Shown one piece after another: positions 25,203-34,026 of a stretch of DNA of 64,000 nt. The notes below the pieces were generated by a model. The model was not told the origin of the DNA. It was given only the letters and a program-made list of their open reading frames with translations, and did no database searches. Within the stretch, counting starts at the first letter, position 1, and every line of letters starts with the position of its first letter. Source of the DNA: Mesorhizobium sp. Z1-4 (GTDB taxonomy: Bacteria; Pseudomonadota; Alphaproteobacteria; Rhizobiales; Rhizobiaceae). Made by a program: the position numbers and the translations under genes. Where the stretch lies: contig NZ_RCIO01000007.1 in the NCBI RefSeq assembly GCF_004000235.1, positions 1-64,000 of the forward strand, given 5' to 3'.

Positions 25203-26150
25203 ATGCTGACAATTCTCGTCACTGTCGCGCCGGTCTTTATTCTCATCCTCGTTGGTTATGCCGGCGTCAGGTCCGGTTACCTGCCGCCCGCCGTGGTCGA
25301 CGCTCTCAATGCCTACGCGGTCAAGATCGCTGTGCCGGTGCTCCTGTTCCGCGCGCTCGAGCGGCTCGATCTTGCGGCTGCGTTTTCGCCGCAGCTGCTG
25401 ACGTCGTTCTATGCCGGTGCCTTTGCCTGTTTCGCGATCGGCATTCTTGCCGCGCGGCACATCTTCAAGCGCCGTCCAGGCGAAGCCGTTGCGGTCGGCT
25501 TTGCAGCGATGTTCTCCAACACCGTACTTCTGGGCCTTGCGATCCTCGAGCGCTCGCAAGGCCCAGAGCCGCTGACGGCTGCCTTCGGCATTATCGCGTT
25601 CCACGCGCCGCTGATCTACGCAGTTGGAATCCTGACGATGGAATTCATGCGCCGCGATGGTCGGTCCTTCGGGGGCACCCTTGGTGTCGCCGGCCGCTCA
25701 ATGCTCGCCAATCCGCTGATGATCGGCATACTGGCCGGCGCGGCCGTGAACGTGACCGGCCACTGGCTGCCCGAACCGGCGATGCAGACAATCGACATGA
25801 TTGCCAGCACTGCCATCCCGGTAGCACTGGTAGGCATCGGTGCGTCGATGACCCGATACCGGCTCGGGGCCGGCATGGGCGAAGCGGGCACGGTCGCCGC
25901 TGTGTCGCTCATCGTGCACCCGGCGATCACCTTCGTGCTGGCGCATCATGTTTTCGCGCTTGGACCGGACATGCAGCGGGCCGCTGTCATTTTGGCCGCG
26001 ATGCCGCCCGGCATGAATATCTATCTGTTCGCCGTCATGTACGACCGGGCGGTCAACCTCGCCGCGTCGGCCTTCCTGCTTGCGACAATGTTATCCGTGC
26101 TCACTGCCACGTTCTGGATCTATGTGCTCGATCATGCCGTGCTCGGCTAA
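25203..26150 (+). CDS. AEC-family membrane transporter
   Basis: 315 residues with about ten membrane segments in two repeats, matching the auxin efflux carrier superfamily (for example MLTILVTVAPVFILILVGYAGVRSGYLP at the start and MPPGMNIYLFAVMYDRAVNLAASAFLLAT at the end). Bacterial members carry malonate, malate or other organic acids; substrate unknown here. It is divergent from the GGDEF gene with a 134-base gap. Confidence 0.88.
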   Translation: MLTILVTVAPVFILILVGYAGVRSGYLPPAVVDALNAYAVKIAVPVLLFRALERLDLAAAFSPQLLTSFYAGAFACFAIGILAARHIFKRRPGEAVAVGFAAMFSNTVLLGLAILERSQGPEPLTAAFGIIAFHAPLIYAVGILTMEFMRRDGRSFGGTLGVAGRSMLANPLMIGILAGAAVNVTGHWLPEPAMQTIDMIASTAIPVALVGIGASMTRYRLGAGMGEAGTVAAVSLIVHPAITFVLAHHVFALGPDMQRAAVILAAMPPGMNIYLFAVMYDRAVNLAASAFLLATMLSVLTATFWIYVLDHAVLG

Positions 26151-26159
26151 GCTAACGGC

Positions 26160-26369
26160 TCACTGATCGGGGCGGTATTCCAGAATGTCGCCGGGCTGAC
26201 AGTCGAGCGCTGCGCAAATCCGCTCCAGCGTTTCGAACCTGACGCCGCGCACCTTGCCTGACTTGAGCAGCGAGACGTTCTGCTCGGTGATGCCGATGTG
26301 CTCCGCCAGCTCTTTGGAGCGCATCTTGCGGCGCGCCAGCATGACATCGAGATTGACGACGATTGCCAT
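26160..26369 (-). CDS. small XRE-type regulator (YozG-like)
   Basis: 69 residues, essentially a single helix-turn-helix: LDVMLARRKMRSKELAEHIGITEQNVSLLKSGKVRGVRFETLERICAALDCQPGDILEY. It overlaps the DUF2975 gene upstream by one base (TGATG). Small XRE proteins of this type are regularly paired with DUF2975 membrane proteins; the membrane partner probably controls the regulator or is controlled by it. A TTATTGT/ACAATAA palindrome upstream of the pair is a candidate target. Confidence 0.88.
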   Translation of the reverse strand: MAIVVNLDVMLARRKMRSKELAEHIGITEQNVSLLKSGKVRGVRFETLERICAALDCQPGDILEYRPDQ

Positions 26370-26917
26370 CAGACGATCGCCTTCTGGTCGTCGCGGATTT
26401 CAGCTGCGAGCGCGAGGATTCTGCTGGTCATGAACATGATTGCAGCGATCAGCAGCGCCAGAAGGTGCGTCGAGCCGACGCCGATCGCCAGTTCACGCTC
26501 GCCGGGAGGATTGCCGAGCGTAAGCGCCACCGTCCCTATCGGCGTTGCCAGGAAGGACACGATCGCTGCTGCAAGAAAGCCGACGCTGCCACGCTGCATC
26601 CAGCTGGCGGCAGCACGGCTCAGCGGTTCATCCTGTGCGAGTTCTCCGAACATGCGCCATACGCACCAGACCGCGTAGAGCAGGATCGCAAACTGCACCG
26701 CGAAAAGAACCATCAGCACTGCCGTGGACGAGGCTGTGAGGTCGTAAGCGGCGCCGGTTCCGACGGCGTTTCTGACGAATTCGCGGAAAGTCTCGGGCGC
26801 GACTATGGCCGAACCGAGCATGAAAGCGCCGGCCGAAGCGAGGGCCGCGCCGCCGATCGCCACCGCGGCACGCATGCGGCGGCTCAATCGGCGCATGCGC
26901 TCAAAATCGCTGGACAT
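26369..26917 (-). CDS. DUF2975 membrane protein
   Basis: 182 residues from the ATG at 26917, which has GGAGAG upstream. Four membrane segments (about residues 17-40, 60-82, 100-125 and 140-165). Placed immediately before and overlapping the small XRE gene, the arrangement typical of DUF2975. Function is unknown; a link to stress or differentiation signalling is only suggested for relatives. Confidence 0.82.
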   Translation of the reverse strand: MSSDFERMRRLSRRMRAAVAIGGAALASAGAFMLGSAIVAPETFREFVRNAVGTGAAYDLTASSTAVLMVLFAVQFAILLYAVWCVWRMFGELAQDEPLSRAAASWMQRGSVGFLAAAIVSFLATPIGTVALTLGNPPGERELAIGVGSTHLLALLIAAIMFMTSRILALAAEIRDDQKAIV

Positions 26918-26945
26918 TATTTTCTCTCCATCAAGCTTGCATTTC

Positions 26946-26962
26946 TTATTGTAAAACAATAA
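26946..26962. promoter_or_regulatory. palindromic operator candidate
   Basis: TTATTGT-AAA-ACAATAA, perfect 7-bp arms with a 3-base centre, midway between the DUF2975/XRE pair and the divergent exported-protein gene. It is AT-rich in a GC-rich region. Probably the binding site of the small XRE regulator, controlling both directions. Confidence 0.55.
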
Positions 26963-26998
26963 TTGATCGCCGTCTAGCATTAATTGAAAGAGGACCAA

Positions 26999-27583
26999 AT
27001 GAACCGTTTCTTTATCCGAGCCCTTGCGGGCTCCGCCATCCTTGTAGCCTCAGGCTATGCCGGGCTGGCACCAAGTTCCGCCGCGGGTCCTGCCGGGTTC
27101 GATCCGCTCGATGCCGACCCGGCCGCAATCGCGGTTGCGGTCGGGAAGCCGGATCACCTGCGCCTGAAGACCGGCGACGTGACGATGCGTCTTGCCTTCG
27201 AATCGGATGACAAGTCGCTCGAGTTCGACGAGAAATTCGAGCTGGAGATAGTCGATTCCGATGCTGGAGGGTCGCCGGGCGGTTCGCTGGCGCCAGGCGA
27301 GCAAGTGCAGATAGCGCGTCTGGCGGCAGTCGACCGGGCGCGCCTTGCCGACACGCAGGCCAAGGCCCGCGCGGCGCGCGGCAAGGGGCGCGGCGCGCTC
27401 GACATTGCTCTCAGGGGCGGCTGCCGGACCGGCGAACTCGACCAGGAACATCTGCGGGTCAGCACCTACATGCGCACACAGGCGCGAGGCGAGTTTTTTG
27501 TGCTCGCGCGCGACATTCCACTGACCCATGCTTTCGGCATGGGTTCGAAAGCGCGGATCCCGGCCTGCAAAAGCGCGCCCTGA
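26999..27583 (+). CDS. exported protein of unknown function
   Basis: 194 residues from the ATG at 26999 with AGAGGACC upstream. A signal peptide is followed by a region of acidic character and a C-terminal part containing a cysteine pair (Cys in RGGCRTGEL and near the end in PACKSAP). I recognise no family. It diverges from the XRE/DUF2975 pair across an operator-like palindrome, so it may be that regulator's target. Confidence 0.65.
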   Translation: MNRFFIRALAGSAILVASGYAGLAPSSAAGPAGFDPLDADPAAIAVAVGKPDHLRLKTGDVTMRLAFESDDKSLEFDEKFELEIVDSDAGGSPGGSLAPGEQVQIARLAAVDRARLADTQAKARAARGKGRGALDIALRGGCRTGELDQEHLRVSTYMRTQARGEFFVLARDIPLTHAFGMGSKARIPACKSAP

Positions 27584-27586
27584 CGG

Positions 27587-27606
27587 GAGGGCGCTGTAAC
27601 GCCCTC
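27587..27606. terminator. hairpin between convergent genes
   Basis: GAGGGCG-CTGTAA-CGCCCTC, a perfect 7-bp stem in the 47-base gap between the exported-protein gene and leuC, which converge here. There is no T-run, so it is a weak or Rho-assisted terminator at best. Confidence 0.4.
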
Positions 27607-27630
27607 AACCCCGTTCGCGGCTGGCCGCTG

Positions 27631-29040
27631 CTAGCGCCAGTCGCGGATGTCGACGAACTTGCCGGCGATCGCAGCAGCGCCCGCCATCGCCGGCGAGACC
27701 AAATGCGTGCGGCCCTTGAAGCCCTGACGGCCCTCGAAATTTCGGTTCGAGGTCGAGGCGCAGCGCTCCTCAGGCTTCAGGCGGTCGTCATTCATGGCGA
27801 GGCACATGGAGCAGCCGGGCTCGCGCCAGTCGAAACCGGCGGCGCGGAAGATCTTGTCCAGCCCCTCGGCCTCGGCCTGTGCCTTCACGAGGCCGGAGCC
27901 CGGCACGATCATGGCGTTGACGCGCGGATGAACGGTCTTGCCTTCGACAACCTTGGCGACTGCACGCAGATCCTCGATGCGGCCATTGGTGCAGGAGCCG
28001 ATGAAGACGCGGTCGAGCTCTATGTCGGTGATCCTGGTGCCGGCGGAGAGGCCCATATAGGCAAGCGCACGCTTCTTGGAGTTGCGCTTGTTCTCGTCGG
28101 TGATCTCGTCCGGGTCGGGTACTGCGCCGGTGACGGCCACGACGTCCTCGGGCGAAGAGCCCCAAGTGACGATGGGCGGCAGGCTGGCGGCGTCGAGCTC
28201 GACGATCTTGTCGAAATGCGCACCTTCGTCGGTCTTCAGCGTCTTCCAGTATTCAAGCGCCATGTCCCAGGCCGCGCCCTTCGGCGCGCGGGGCTTGTCC
28301 TTCACGTAGGCGAAGGTGGTCTCGTCCGGCGCAATCAGGCCGGCGCGGGCACCGCCCTCGATCGACATGTTGCAGACCGTCATGCGGCCTTCCATGGAAA
28401 GCGCCTGGATCGCCTCGCCAGCATATTCGATCACATAGCCGGTGCCGCCGGCGGTGCCGATCTCGCCGATGATGGCGAGGATGATGTCCTTCGCCGTCAC
28501 GCCTTCTGGCGCCTTGCCGTTGACGCGCACCAGCATGTTCTTGGCTTTTTTCTGGATCAGCGTCTGCGTGGCGAGCACATGCTCGACCTCGGAGGTGCCG
28601 ATGCCGTGCGCCAGTGCGCCGAACGCGCCATGCGTTGAGGTGTGGCTGTCGCCGCACACGATCGTCATGCCTGGCAGGGTGAACCCCTGCTCGGGGCCGA
28701 TGATATGCACGATGCCCTGGCGACGGTCGGCCTCGTTGTAATATTCGATGCCGAAATCAGCCGCATTTTTGGCCAGCGCCTCGACCTGGATGCGGCTTTC
28801 CTCGTTCTTGATACCCTGCGCGCGGTCCGGCGAGGTCGGTACGTTATGGTCGACCACGGCGAGCGTTTTTTCGGGCGCGCGCACCGGGCGGCTGGCCATA
28901 CGCAGGCCTTCGAAAGCCTGCGGGCTCGTCACCTCATGAACCAGATGGCGGTCGATATAGAGAAGGCAGGTGCCGTCTTCCTGGCGGTTGACGACGTGCT
29001 CGTCGAAAATCTTGTCGTAAAGCGTGCGGGGTGCGGTCAT
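27631..29040 (-). CDS. leuC: 3-isopropylmalate dehydratase large subunit
   Basis: 469 residues from the ATG at 29040 ([17 protein letters not shown]), the family length; the open frame upstream of this is spurious. Aconitase-fold cluster ligands are visible in GSCTNGR and GCSMCLAMN. It isomerises isopropylmalate in leucine synthesis, with LeuD, which is not in the window. Upstream lie a promoter and a 38-codon small ORF. Confidence 0.97.
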   Translation of the reverse strand: MTAPRTLYDKIFDEHVVNRQEDGTCLLYIDRHLVHEVTSPQAFEGLRMASRPVRAPEKTLAVVDHNVPTSPDRAQGIKNEESRIQVEALAKNAADFGIEYYNEADRRQGIVHIIGPEQGFTLPGMTIVCGDSHTSTHGAFGALAHGIGTSEVEHVLATQTLIQKKAKNMLVRVNGKAPEGVTAKDIILAIIGEIGTAGGTGYVIEYAGEAIQALSMEGRMTVCNMSIEGGARAGLIAPDETTFAYVKDKPRAPKGAAWDMALEYWKTLKTDEGAHFDKIVELDAASLPPIVTWGSSPEDVVAVTGAVPDPDEITDENKRNSKKRALAYMGLSAGTRITDIELDRVFIGSCTNGRIEDLRAVAKVVEGKTVHPRVNAMIVPGSGLVKAQAEAEGLDKIFRAAGFDWREPGCSMCLAMNDDRLKPEERCASTSNRNFEGRQGFKGRTHLVSPAMAGAAAIAGKFVDIRDWR

Positions 29041-29104
29041 TTTTCTGGCTGTCCGTATTCGGTTTGCTGACTGGCGGTTAGGCCCGGTCGGGCTTGGGTT
29101 TCGC

Positions 29105-29221
29105 TCAGCCGAGGTGCCCGGTCGCGGCGCCGCAATAGCGCGCGAAGAAGCGCGAGGGCAGGCGCTTTCTGTCCTGCAGCGCGAAGCCGCGGAATGCCGG
29201 ATGTGCGTAAAGCCGTTCCAT
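29105..29221 (-). CDS. candidate leaderless small ORF upstream of leuC
   Basis: 38 codons beginning [15 protein letters not shown] and ending GAATGHLG, rich in Arg, Phe and aromatic residues. There is no ribosome-binding site, but a TTGCCG-N17-TATATC promoter puts the transcription start about three bases before the ATG, so it could be translated as a leaderless message. It has no leucine run, so a classical leu attenuator is not suggested. Coding status is unproven. Confidence 0.4.
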   Translation of the reverse strand: MERLYAHPAFRGFALQDRKRLPSRFFARYCGAATGHLG

Positions 29222-29230
29222 ATCGAGGGG

Positions 29231-29259
29231 GATATAGCGATCTTTTGGATGAGCGGCAA
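29231..29259 (-). promoter_or_regulatory. predicted leuC promoter
   Basis: On the minus strand TTGCCG (29254-29259) is separated by exactly 17 bases from TATATC (29231-29236). It would start transcripts near 29224, about 185 bases upstream of the leuC ATG. Confidence 0.5.
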
Positions 29260-29284
29260 TCGGTTGGCGAACGCCGCGCGCGTA

Positions 29285-29839
29285 TCAGGCGGCTTGCTGC
29301 TCGATACAGATGTCGGCGGCGTCGCTTTCGCTGAGCGGTTCTGCCAGAAGCCGGCAGAAATGCTGCCTGGAGCCCCGCGCGTCGCGTTCGAAATGCCGGC
29401 AGTCGCGGCAGATCCCGAACGGCCGACCGCCATCGATCGCGATGCGCGCTTTGAGAAGTGCTGTGGCACCAGCCATCAAGGCGGCGCGATCCGCTTCGCT
29501 CATGGCCTCTAGCGCATGTTCCATGGGCTCGGTCCCGTCGCGGATGAGCATCTTGCGGCCTGCCGCGGTGAGGGCGATCCGGACCGTGCGCCGGTCGGCG
29601 GTATCCGTCGATTTGTCAATGTAGCCGGCACGCTCCAGGGCGATCAGCGTTTGGGACACCGTGCCCTTTGTCGCTCCCAGATAAGCGGTCAGGGCGCCGG
29701 GCGTGCGCGAAAATCGGTTGGCGCGGGCCAGAAAACGTAATGCCTCCCACTGCACCGGTTTGAGACCTGCGGTGTGCGCATCATGCGCGGCGATGCGCGC
29801 CAGCCGCTCGATCATCGCCATGGTTTCGTTGCCTGCCAT
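29285..29839 (-). CDS. MarR-type regulator with cysteine-rich C-terminal tail
   Basis: 184 residues from the ATG at 29839 (a TTG at 29866 is in frame). Residues 25-100 form a winged helix of the MarR type ([35 protein letters not shown]). After a helical stretch comes a tail with Cys144, Cys147, Cys162 and Cys178 in the pattern CX2CX14CX15C, which could hold a metal ion or iron-sulfur cluster. It is divergent from an exported-protein gene 90 bases away. Ligand or redox sensing through the tail is an inference. Confidence 0.85.
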   Translation of the reverse strand: MAGNETMAMIERLARIAAHDAHTAGLKPVQWEALRFLARANRFSRTPGALTAYLGATKGTVSQTLIALERAGYIDKSTDTADRRTVRIALTAAGRKMLIRDGTEPMEHALEAMSEADRAALMAGATALLKARIAIDGGRPFGICRDCRHFERDARGSRQHFCRLLAEPLSESDAADICIEQQAA

Positions 29840-29929
29840 GACCAGAAAGTATTGTCTCGATACCAATATTGCAAGCCGCGAACGGTCGTGCTAGCAGATG
29901 GTATCGACTCGCTACTTATGGAGGTAACT

Positions 29930-30649
29930 ATGAGATCGACAGGAATGGCCGTGCTCGGCCTCACCGCATTTTTTGCAACAGCCGTGGCAGCGCATGAAAT
30001 CGCAAGCGAAGCCAATGGCGACATCGCTGCGCCGTTCGACATCAGAAAGGCCGGCGCGACTGCGAATGAGCGGCTGGTCACATTTTTCATGGAACTGGAA
30101 GGCGAGGCCGGCAGCATCAAGCCGGAAGCAACGGGTCAGCTGCCGGGCGCGGGCGTGGCGGCTTATGTGTGGCCGACCGGGCTCGACCCGGCAACAGTCG
30201 GCTTCGATGCCAGTTCAGGCATTCTGGCGCTTGCGATCACTGCGCATCCCGATTTCGACGATACGCCTCTGTTCGATGAGAACGGGGATGGCGACCCTGC
30301 CAATGACGGTGCCGACTGGCATTCCCACTGGGTTGTCCTTGAAGGTACGGAGGCTTGCTCGGGCGGCTTCAAGGTGCGGGACGTTTCGCCGGGCGTCGAT
30401 CTGTTGCCGGCGACCGCGCCACATTTGCCGATCGCGCTCGACAGCCCCGGCATGTCGCCGCAGCTTGCCGACAAGACGGCGCGTATCACTGTTCCCGTTG
30501 CCGATGGCGAGGGTGTCTCATTCGACGCGGTGACGGCGGAACTTCGGGTACACCCGGAAGGCAAGACGCCGCTACTTTGCGTCACCGGCGTTCACGACGT
30601 CGCGTCAGGCGACCTTTCGCTGCCGGGGCGTGTCATGCCCCTTGAGTGA
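29930..30649 (+). CDS. exported protein of unknown function
   Basis: 239 residues from the ATG at 29930, which has a very strong GGAGGTAACT site. Signal peptide cleaving after AVAA-HEI. The mature part contains DENGDGDPANDG, an EF-hand-like acidic loop that may bind calcium, followed directly by ADWHSHWVVL, and two cysteines. I do not recognise the family. It diverges from the cysteine-tailed MarR gene and is its most likely target. Confidence 0.72.
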   Translation: MRSTGMAVLGLTAFFATAVAAHEIASEANGDIAAPFDIRKAGATANERLVTFFMELEGEAGSIKPEATGQLPGAGVAAYVWPTGLDPATVGFDASSGILALAITAHPDFDDTPLFDENGDGDPANDGADWHSHWVVLEGTEACSGGFKVRDVSPGVDLLPATAPHLPIALDSPGMSPQLADKTARITVPVADGEGVSFDAVTAELRVHPEGKTPLLCVTGVHDVASGDLSLPGRVMPLE

Positions 30650-30705
30650 TGTCTTTGGGGTGCAGCGGTGGAGCGGCTCCGGTGCCGCTCCACCCCGCAT
30701 GCGAT

Positions 30706-32058
30706 CTACGTCAGAAGAAGTTCTGCGATGCGGCGGCCGGAGATCACTGCTCCATGCGTGGTTCCGAAGCCGGCAGCGTCGGTTGCCTCTCCGGCGAAAG
30801 CCAGCCCGCCGCCCCAGTCGAGCCCGAACAACGCCTCGCGCGTAGTGGAGCCGGTTCCGACCGCGTTGAAGGAGTATGCGCCCAGTGCAAAGGGGTCGCG
30901 ACCCCAGCGGGTGACCTGCGCCGCAGCAGGCTCCGGTACGGCGCCGCCGAACATGTGACGCAGGCTCCGGACCGCAGATTCGATCGTCGCGCGGTCGGAA
31001 AGATGCTCAAGTTCGCGCGCATGCCGGCCCGCATTGAAGCCGAGCAGCAGAGGCGCGCCGAGTGCGGAAAAATCCATCCAGAGCGGCCAGAGCTCGCTCG
31101 AGGGATCGACATATTCCATCGCGGTCAGGGCGGGCGGCCAGAAGGGCTGCTCAAAGGCAAGCCAACACTTGTCGAGCAGTCCCATTCCGAGTGCTGCGAT
31201 GGCGTCTTGCCTCGAATTTGAAAGCGTCGGCGTAAATGTCACGCTGCCGGCCTTGAGGACGCCAAGCGGCAGCGTGACCAGAGCGCGTGTTGCTTCGAAG
31301 GTTTCGCCTGAACGACAGCCGACAGATACACCGCCATGTGCCTGGCGGATTTCGACGACCTCGCAGCCGTGCCTGATATCCAGGCCGCGCGCCAGCGCCT
31401 CCGCAATTTGGAAAAAGCCCTTCGGAAAATAGACATCCTCGCCGGGGAACCCCTCGTCATCGTCAAGGTTCCACGCCGAGAGTTCACTCCAGCCGGCCGC
31501 GTGGTCCAGCTCCACATGCGACTGCACCGCGTGCCGCACAATGCGGCGAAATCCCGGGTCCGCCCGGTGCCAGTCCGGCAGCGCTTCCACGGCAGACTGC
31601 AGGGAAATGTCTGCTTCACGCTCGAATGCGAGGGCGCGTGCACGGTCGAGCAAGTTTTCGGCTGCCTGCAGGGCGTCGCCAATGTCGGCTACCGCGGCTC
31701 CAGGTGTGTAGACGCGGGTCGCTTCGTAACGCGTGGCGACCCTTGCAGCTCCGATGTCGTCGGCAATCCGGCTAATCGGGTTTGATGTCACGCCATGAAT
31801 CCAGCTTGCGCCCAGGTCGACCGGAAGGCCGGGCCACAGATGGCTGGTCCAGACCCTGCCGCCGATGCGGGACCGCGCCTCGAGCACGACGACGCGCTTG
31901 CCGGCATCTGCCAGCTTATGTGCGGCTGCGAGGCCGGCCAGCCCGGCGCCGATAACGATGAAGTCGACTGGCTGCGCGGCTCGGGCGATGCGCGCGCCGC
32001 TCAACAGCGCGGCGGCCCCGAGGCCTATGGTTACGGAGCGCCGGTCGATGGAATTCAC
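30706..32058 (-). CDS. FAD-dependent amine oxidase, Tat-exported
   Basis: 450 residues. The N-terminus DRRSVTIGLGAAALLSG... is a twin-arginine signal. The dinucleotide fold is VIGAGLAGLAAAHKL, GGRVW and GASWIHG follow, and the C-terminal FAD motif is LAFAGEATDAAGFGTTHGA. This is the monoamine/polyamine oxidase superfamily, acting in the periplasm on an amine. Substrate unknown. It is convergent with the exported gene and precedes an amino-acid ABC permease in the same direction, which may hint at polyamine or amino-acid use. Confidence 0.88.
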   Translation of the reverse strand: MNSIDRRSVTIGLGAAALLSGARIARAAQPVDFIVIGAGLAGLAAAHKLADAGKRVVVLEARSRIGGRVWTSHLWPGLPVDLGASWIHGVTSNPISRIADDIGAARVATRYEATRVYTPGAAVADIGDALQAAENLLDRARALAFEREADISLQSAVEALPDWHRADPGFRRIVRHAVQSHVELDHAAGWSELSAWNLDDDEGFPGEDVYFPKGFFQIAEALARGLDIRHGCEVVEIRQAHGGVSVGCRSGETFEATRALVTLPLGVLKAGSVTFTPTLSNSRQDAIAALGMGLLDKCWLAFEQPFWPPALTAMEYVDPSSELWPLWMDFSALGAPLLLGFNAGRHARELEHLSDRATIESAVRSLRHMFGGAVPEPAAAQVTRWGRDPFALGAYSFNAVGTGSTTREALFGLDWGGGLAFAGEATDAAGFGTTHGAVISGRRIAELLLT

Positions 32059-32098
32059 AAGCAGCTCCCGGCCCGCAAGATATGCACTTCCTTGCCTG

Positions 32099-32905
32099 CT
32101 ACTGAATTGAACGGCGCATGCGCCGTTCCAGTGCGCGCAGCATCAGCGACAGGCTGACGGTCAACAGCAGATAGATGTAGGCGACGACCGAATAGGTCTC
32201 GAAAAAGCGGAACGAGCCGGAGGCGTAGATTTTGCCGAGCTGGGTGATGTCGGCGACGCCGAGGACCGAGACCAGCGAGCTGTCTTTGACCATTGCAACG
32301 AAATCGTTGCCGAGCGGCGGCAGGATGGTGCGGATCGCCTGTGGGAAGACGATCAGCCGGAAACGCTGGAAACCGGTCAGGCCGAGCGCCTTGGCGGCTT
32401 CGATCTGGCCGGGGTCAACGGACAGGATGCCGGCGCGGAAGACCTCTGCAATGAAGGCCGAATAGCCGATTGTAAGGGCGATGACGGCGCGCCACAGGAG
32501 CGAAATGTCGCGAACCAGCAGTTCGCCACCGAAGCCGGCTTCGCGAAGCGGGCCGGTGAGCCAGTTCCACCCGGCAACGAAGGCCGGCACCCCGGCAAAG
32601 GCGATCCAGAACAAAAGCACCAGTACCGGCACGCCGCGGATAATCTCGACATAAAAGCGAGCGATCTGCCGAAGCACCAGCGACTTCGATAGCGCCATCA
32701 GCGCAATGCCGAGGCCGAGCGCCGAGGCCAGGGCGAAGCCGACCAGCGTTACCCAGATGGTGATCCAGATACCGCGCGAGATTGCGCCGAATATCTGTAC
32801 GTAGAGATCGCTTGCCGCAATGGAGATTGCGACCGCGATGGCAATCGCCGCCGCGGCCACCAGCCAATAGGGGAAGTCCCTGGTTTGGGAAGGCGGTGGC
32901 GTCAT
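32099..32905 (-). CDS. polar amino acid ABC transporter permease
   Basis: 268 residues from the ATG at 32905, preceded by GGGGGAGGG contributed by the adjacent repeat. Five or six membrane segments and the HEAR-type coupling region EAAKALGLTGFQRFRLIVFPQAIRTILPPLGNDFV, with KDSSLVSVLGVADI. It is a His/Glu/Gln/Arg-type permease and partners the binding protein at 33054; no ATPase gene lies next to them. Confidence 0.92.
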   Translation of the reverse strand: MTPPPSQTRDFPYWLVAAAAIAIAVAISIAASDLYVQIFGAISRGIWITIWVTLVGFALASALGLGIALMALSKSLVLRQIARFYVEIIRGVPVLVLLFWIAFAGVPAFVAGWNWLTGPLREAGFGGELLVRDISLLWRAVIALTIGYSAFIAEVFRAGILSVDPGQIEAAKALGLTGFQRFRLIVFPQAIRTILPPLGNDFVAMVKDSSLVSVLGVADITQLGKIYASGSFRFFETYSVVAYIYLLLTVSLSLMLRALERRMRRSIQ

Positions 32906-33038
32906 CCCTCCCCCTTGCGGGGAGGGTGGAAAGGCGATTGAACGGGTGGTGTTGTCAAGGCGCCGCGCGGCATGGCCCCACGCCATCCGCCTTGCCTTCG
33001 ACCGGCCCAGGTCCGCACCCTCCCCGCAAGGGGGAGGG
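32906..33038. repeat. palindromic extragenic repeat with inverted ends
   Basis: The gap between permease and binding protein is flanked by two nearly identical inverted 23-base copies: one at 32906-32928 starting CCCTCCCCCTTGCGGGG and its reverse complement at 33016-33038. The intervening 87 bases are GC-rich and non-coding. This fits a mobile or fold-back extragenic element of the kind common in Rhizobiales. It now supplies the ribosome-binding site of the permease. Confidence 0.7.
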
Positions 33039-33053
33039 ACAAGGCGGCGCGCA

Positions 33054-33851
33054 TCACTGTCCCAACTTGTATTCCAGGAACCATTTGGTGTTCAGCGCGT
33101 CGATCGTGCCATCTGTCTTCATCGAAGCAATGGCGGCGTTGAACGCCGGTACCAGATCGGAGCCTTTCGGGAAAATGAAGCCGAAGTCTTCCGAGCCGAG
33201 CGGACCGCCGATTACCTTGAGCTGACCGCCCGAGGATTCGACGTAACCATTGGCTGCGACGCCGTCGGTGAGCACCAGGTCGACGTCACCCGCGCGCAGC
33301 GCCTGGACGGTCGCGCCGAAGGTTTCGAACAGCTTGATGCGCGGATTGGCTTCGTTGCCGTCCAGAATGTCGTAGACCGAAACGTAGAACGGCGTTGTGC
33401 CGGGCTGCGCGGCGATCAAGAGGTCTTCCTCGGCGGCAAATTCCTTCTCGTCGGCGAAGCGGCTCTCGTCGGCGCGGACCAGCATGCGCATTTCGGATCG
33501 CATGTAGGAATCGGAGAAATCAACCTTTTCCTTGCGGTCATCGCGGATGGTAATGCCGGTCATGCCCATATCGTACTGGCCGTCCGACACGGACTGGATC
33601 ATTGCGTCCCAGCTGGTGTTCTGGATGTCGACGGTGATGTTGAGCCGTTTCGCCATTTCTTCCATGGCGTCATATTCCCAGCCGATCGCATCACCTGTTT
33701 TCGGATCGATGAACTGCAGCGGCGGATAGGCGTTTTCGGTCACGACAACGACCGTGCGGCCGCCCAGATCGGGCACGGATTGTGCGCTGGCAGCCAACGC
33801 GGACAGCGACAGTGCCGCGACGGTCGCGACAAGTGACAAGACATGTTTCAT
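33054..33851 (-). CDS. polar amino acid ABC transporter substrate-binding protein
   Basis: 265 residues from the ATG at 33851, with AGGAGCG upstream. Signal peptide cleaving at ASA-QSV. SBP_bac_3 fold: [37 protein letters not shown], then [23 protein letters not shown]. It binds an amino acid in the periplasm for the permease downstream. The ligand cannot be set by eye. The gene pair is interrupted by the repeat at 32906-33038. Confidence 0.92.
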   Translation of the reverse strand: MKHVLSLVATVAALSLSALAASAQSVPDLGGRTVVVVTENAYPPLQFIDPKTGDAIGWEYDAMEEMAKRLNITVDIQNTSWDAMIQSVSDGQYDMGMTGITIRDDRKEKVDFSDSYMRSEMRMLVRADESRFADEKEFAAEEDLLIAAQPGTTPFYVSVYDILDGNEANPRIKLFETFGATVQALRAGDVDLVLTDGVAANGYVESSGGQLKVIGGPLGSEDFGFIFPKGSDLVPAFNAAIASMKTDGTIDALNTKWFLEYKLGQ

Positions 33852-33977
33852 GGTGACGCTCCTGCACATATGGGCCCCGTGGCCTTTTTTTGCCGGCGCC
33901 ACTCTAGCGATGCGGACCCGCCGTGCAAGGTGTCAGATGCGCTTCTCCCGCCGGACAAACGCGGATGCCGCCAACAA

Positions 33978-34005
33978 AAAATGGCGGCCCATAGACCGCC
34001 ATTTT
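33978..34005 (-). terminator. rplS intrinsic terminator
   Basis: On the minus strand a 10-bp stem (AAAATGGCGG with CCGCCATTTT) around an 8-base loop is followed by a T-run (TTTTTTG when read through the stem end). It lies 21 bases after the rplS stop. A textbook Rho-independent terminator. Confidence 0.8.
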
Positions 34006-34026
34006 CGTGAATGCCGCACGAAGCGC

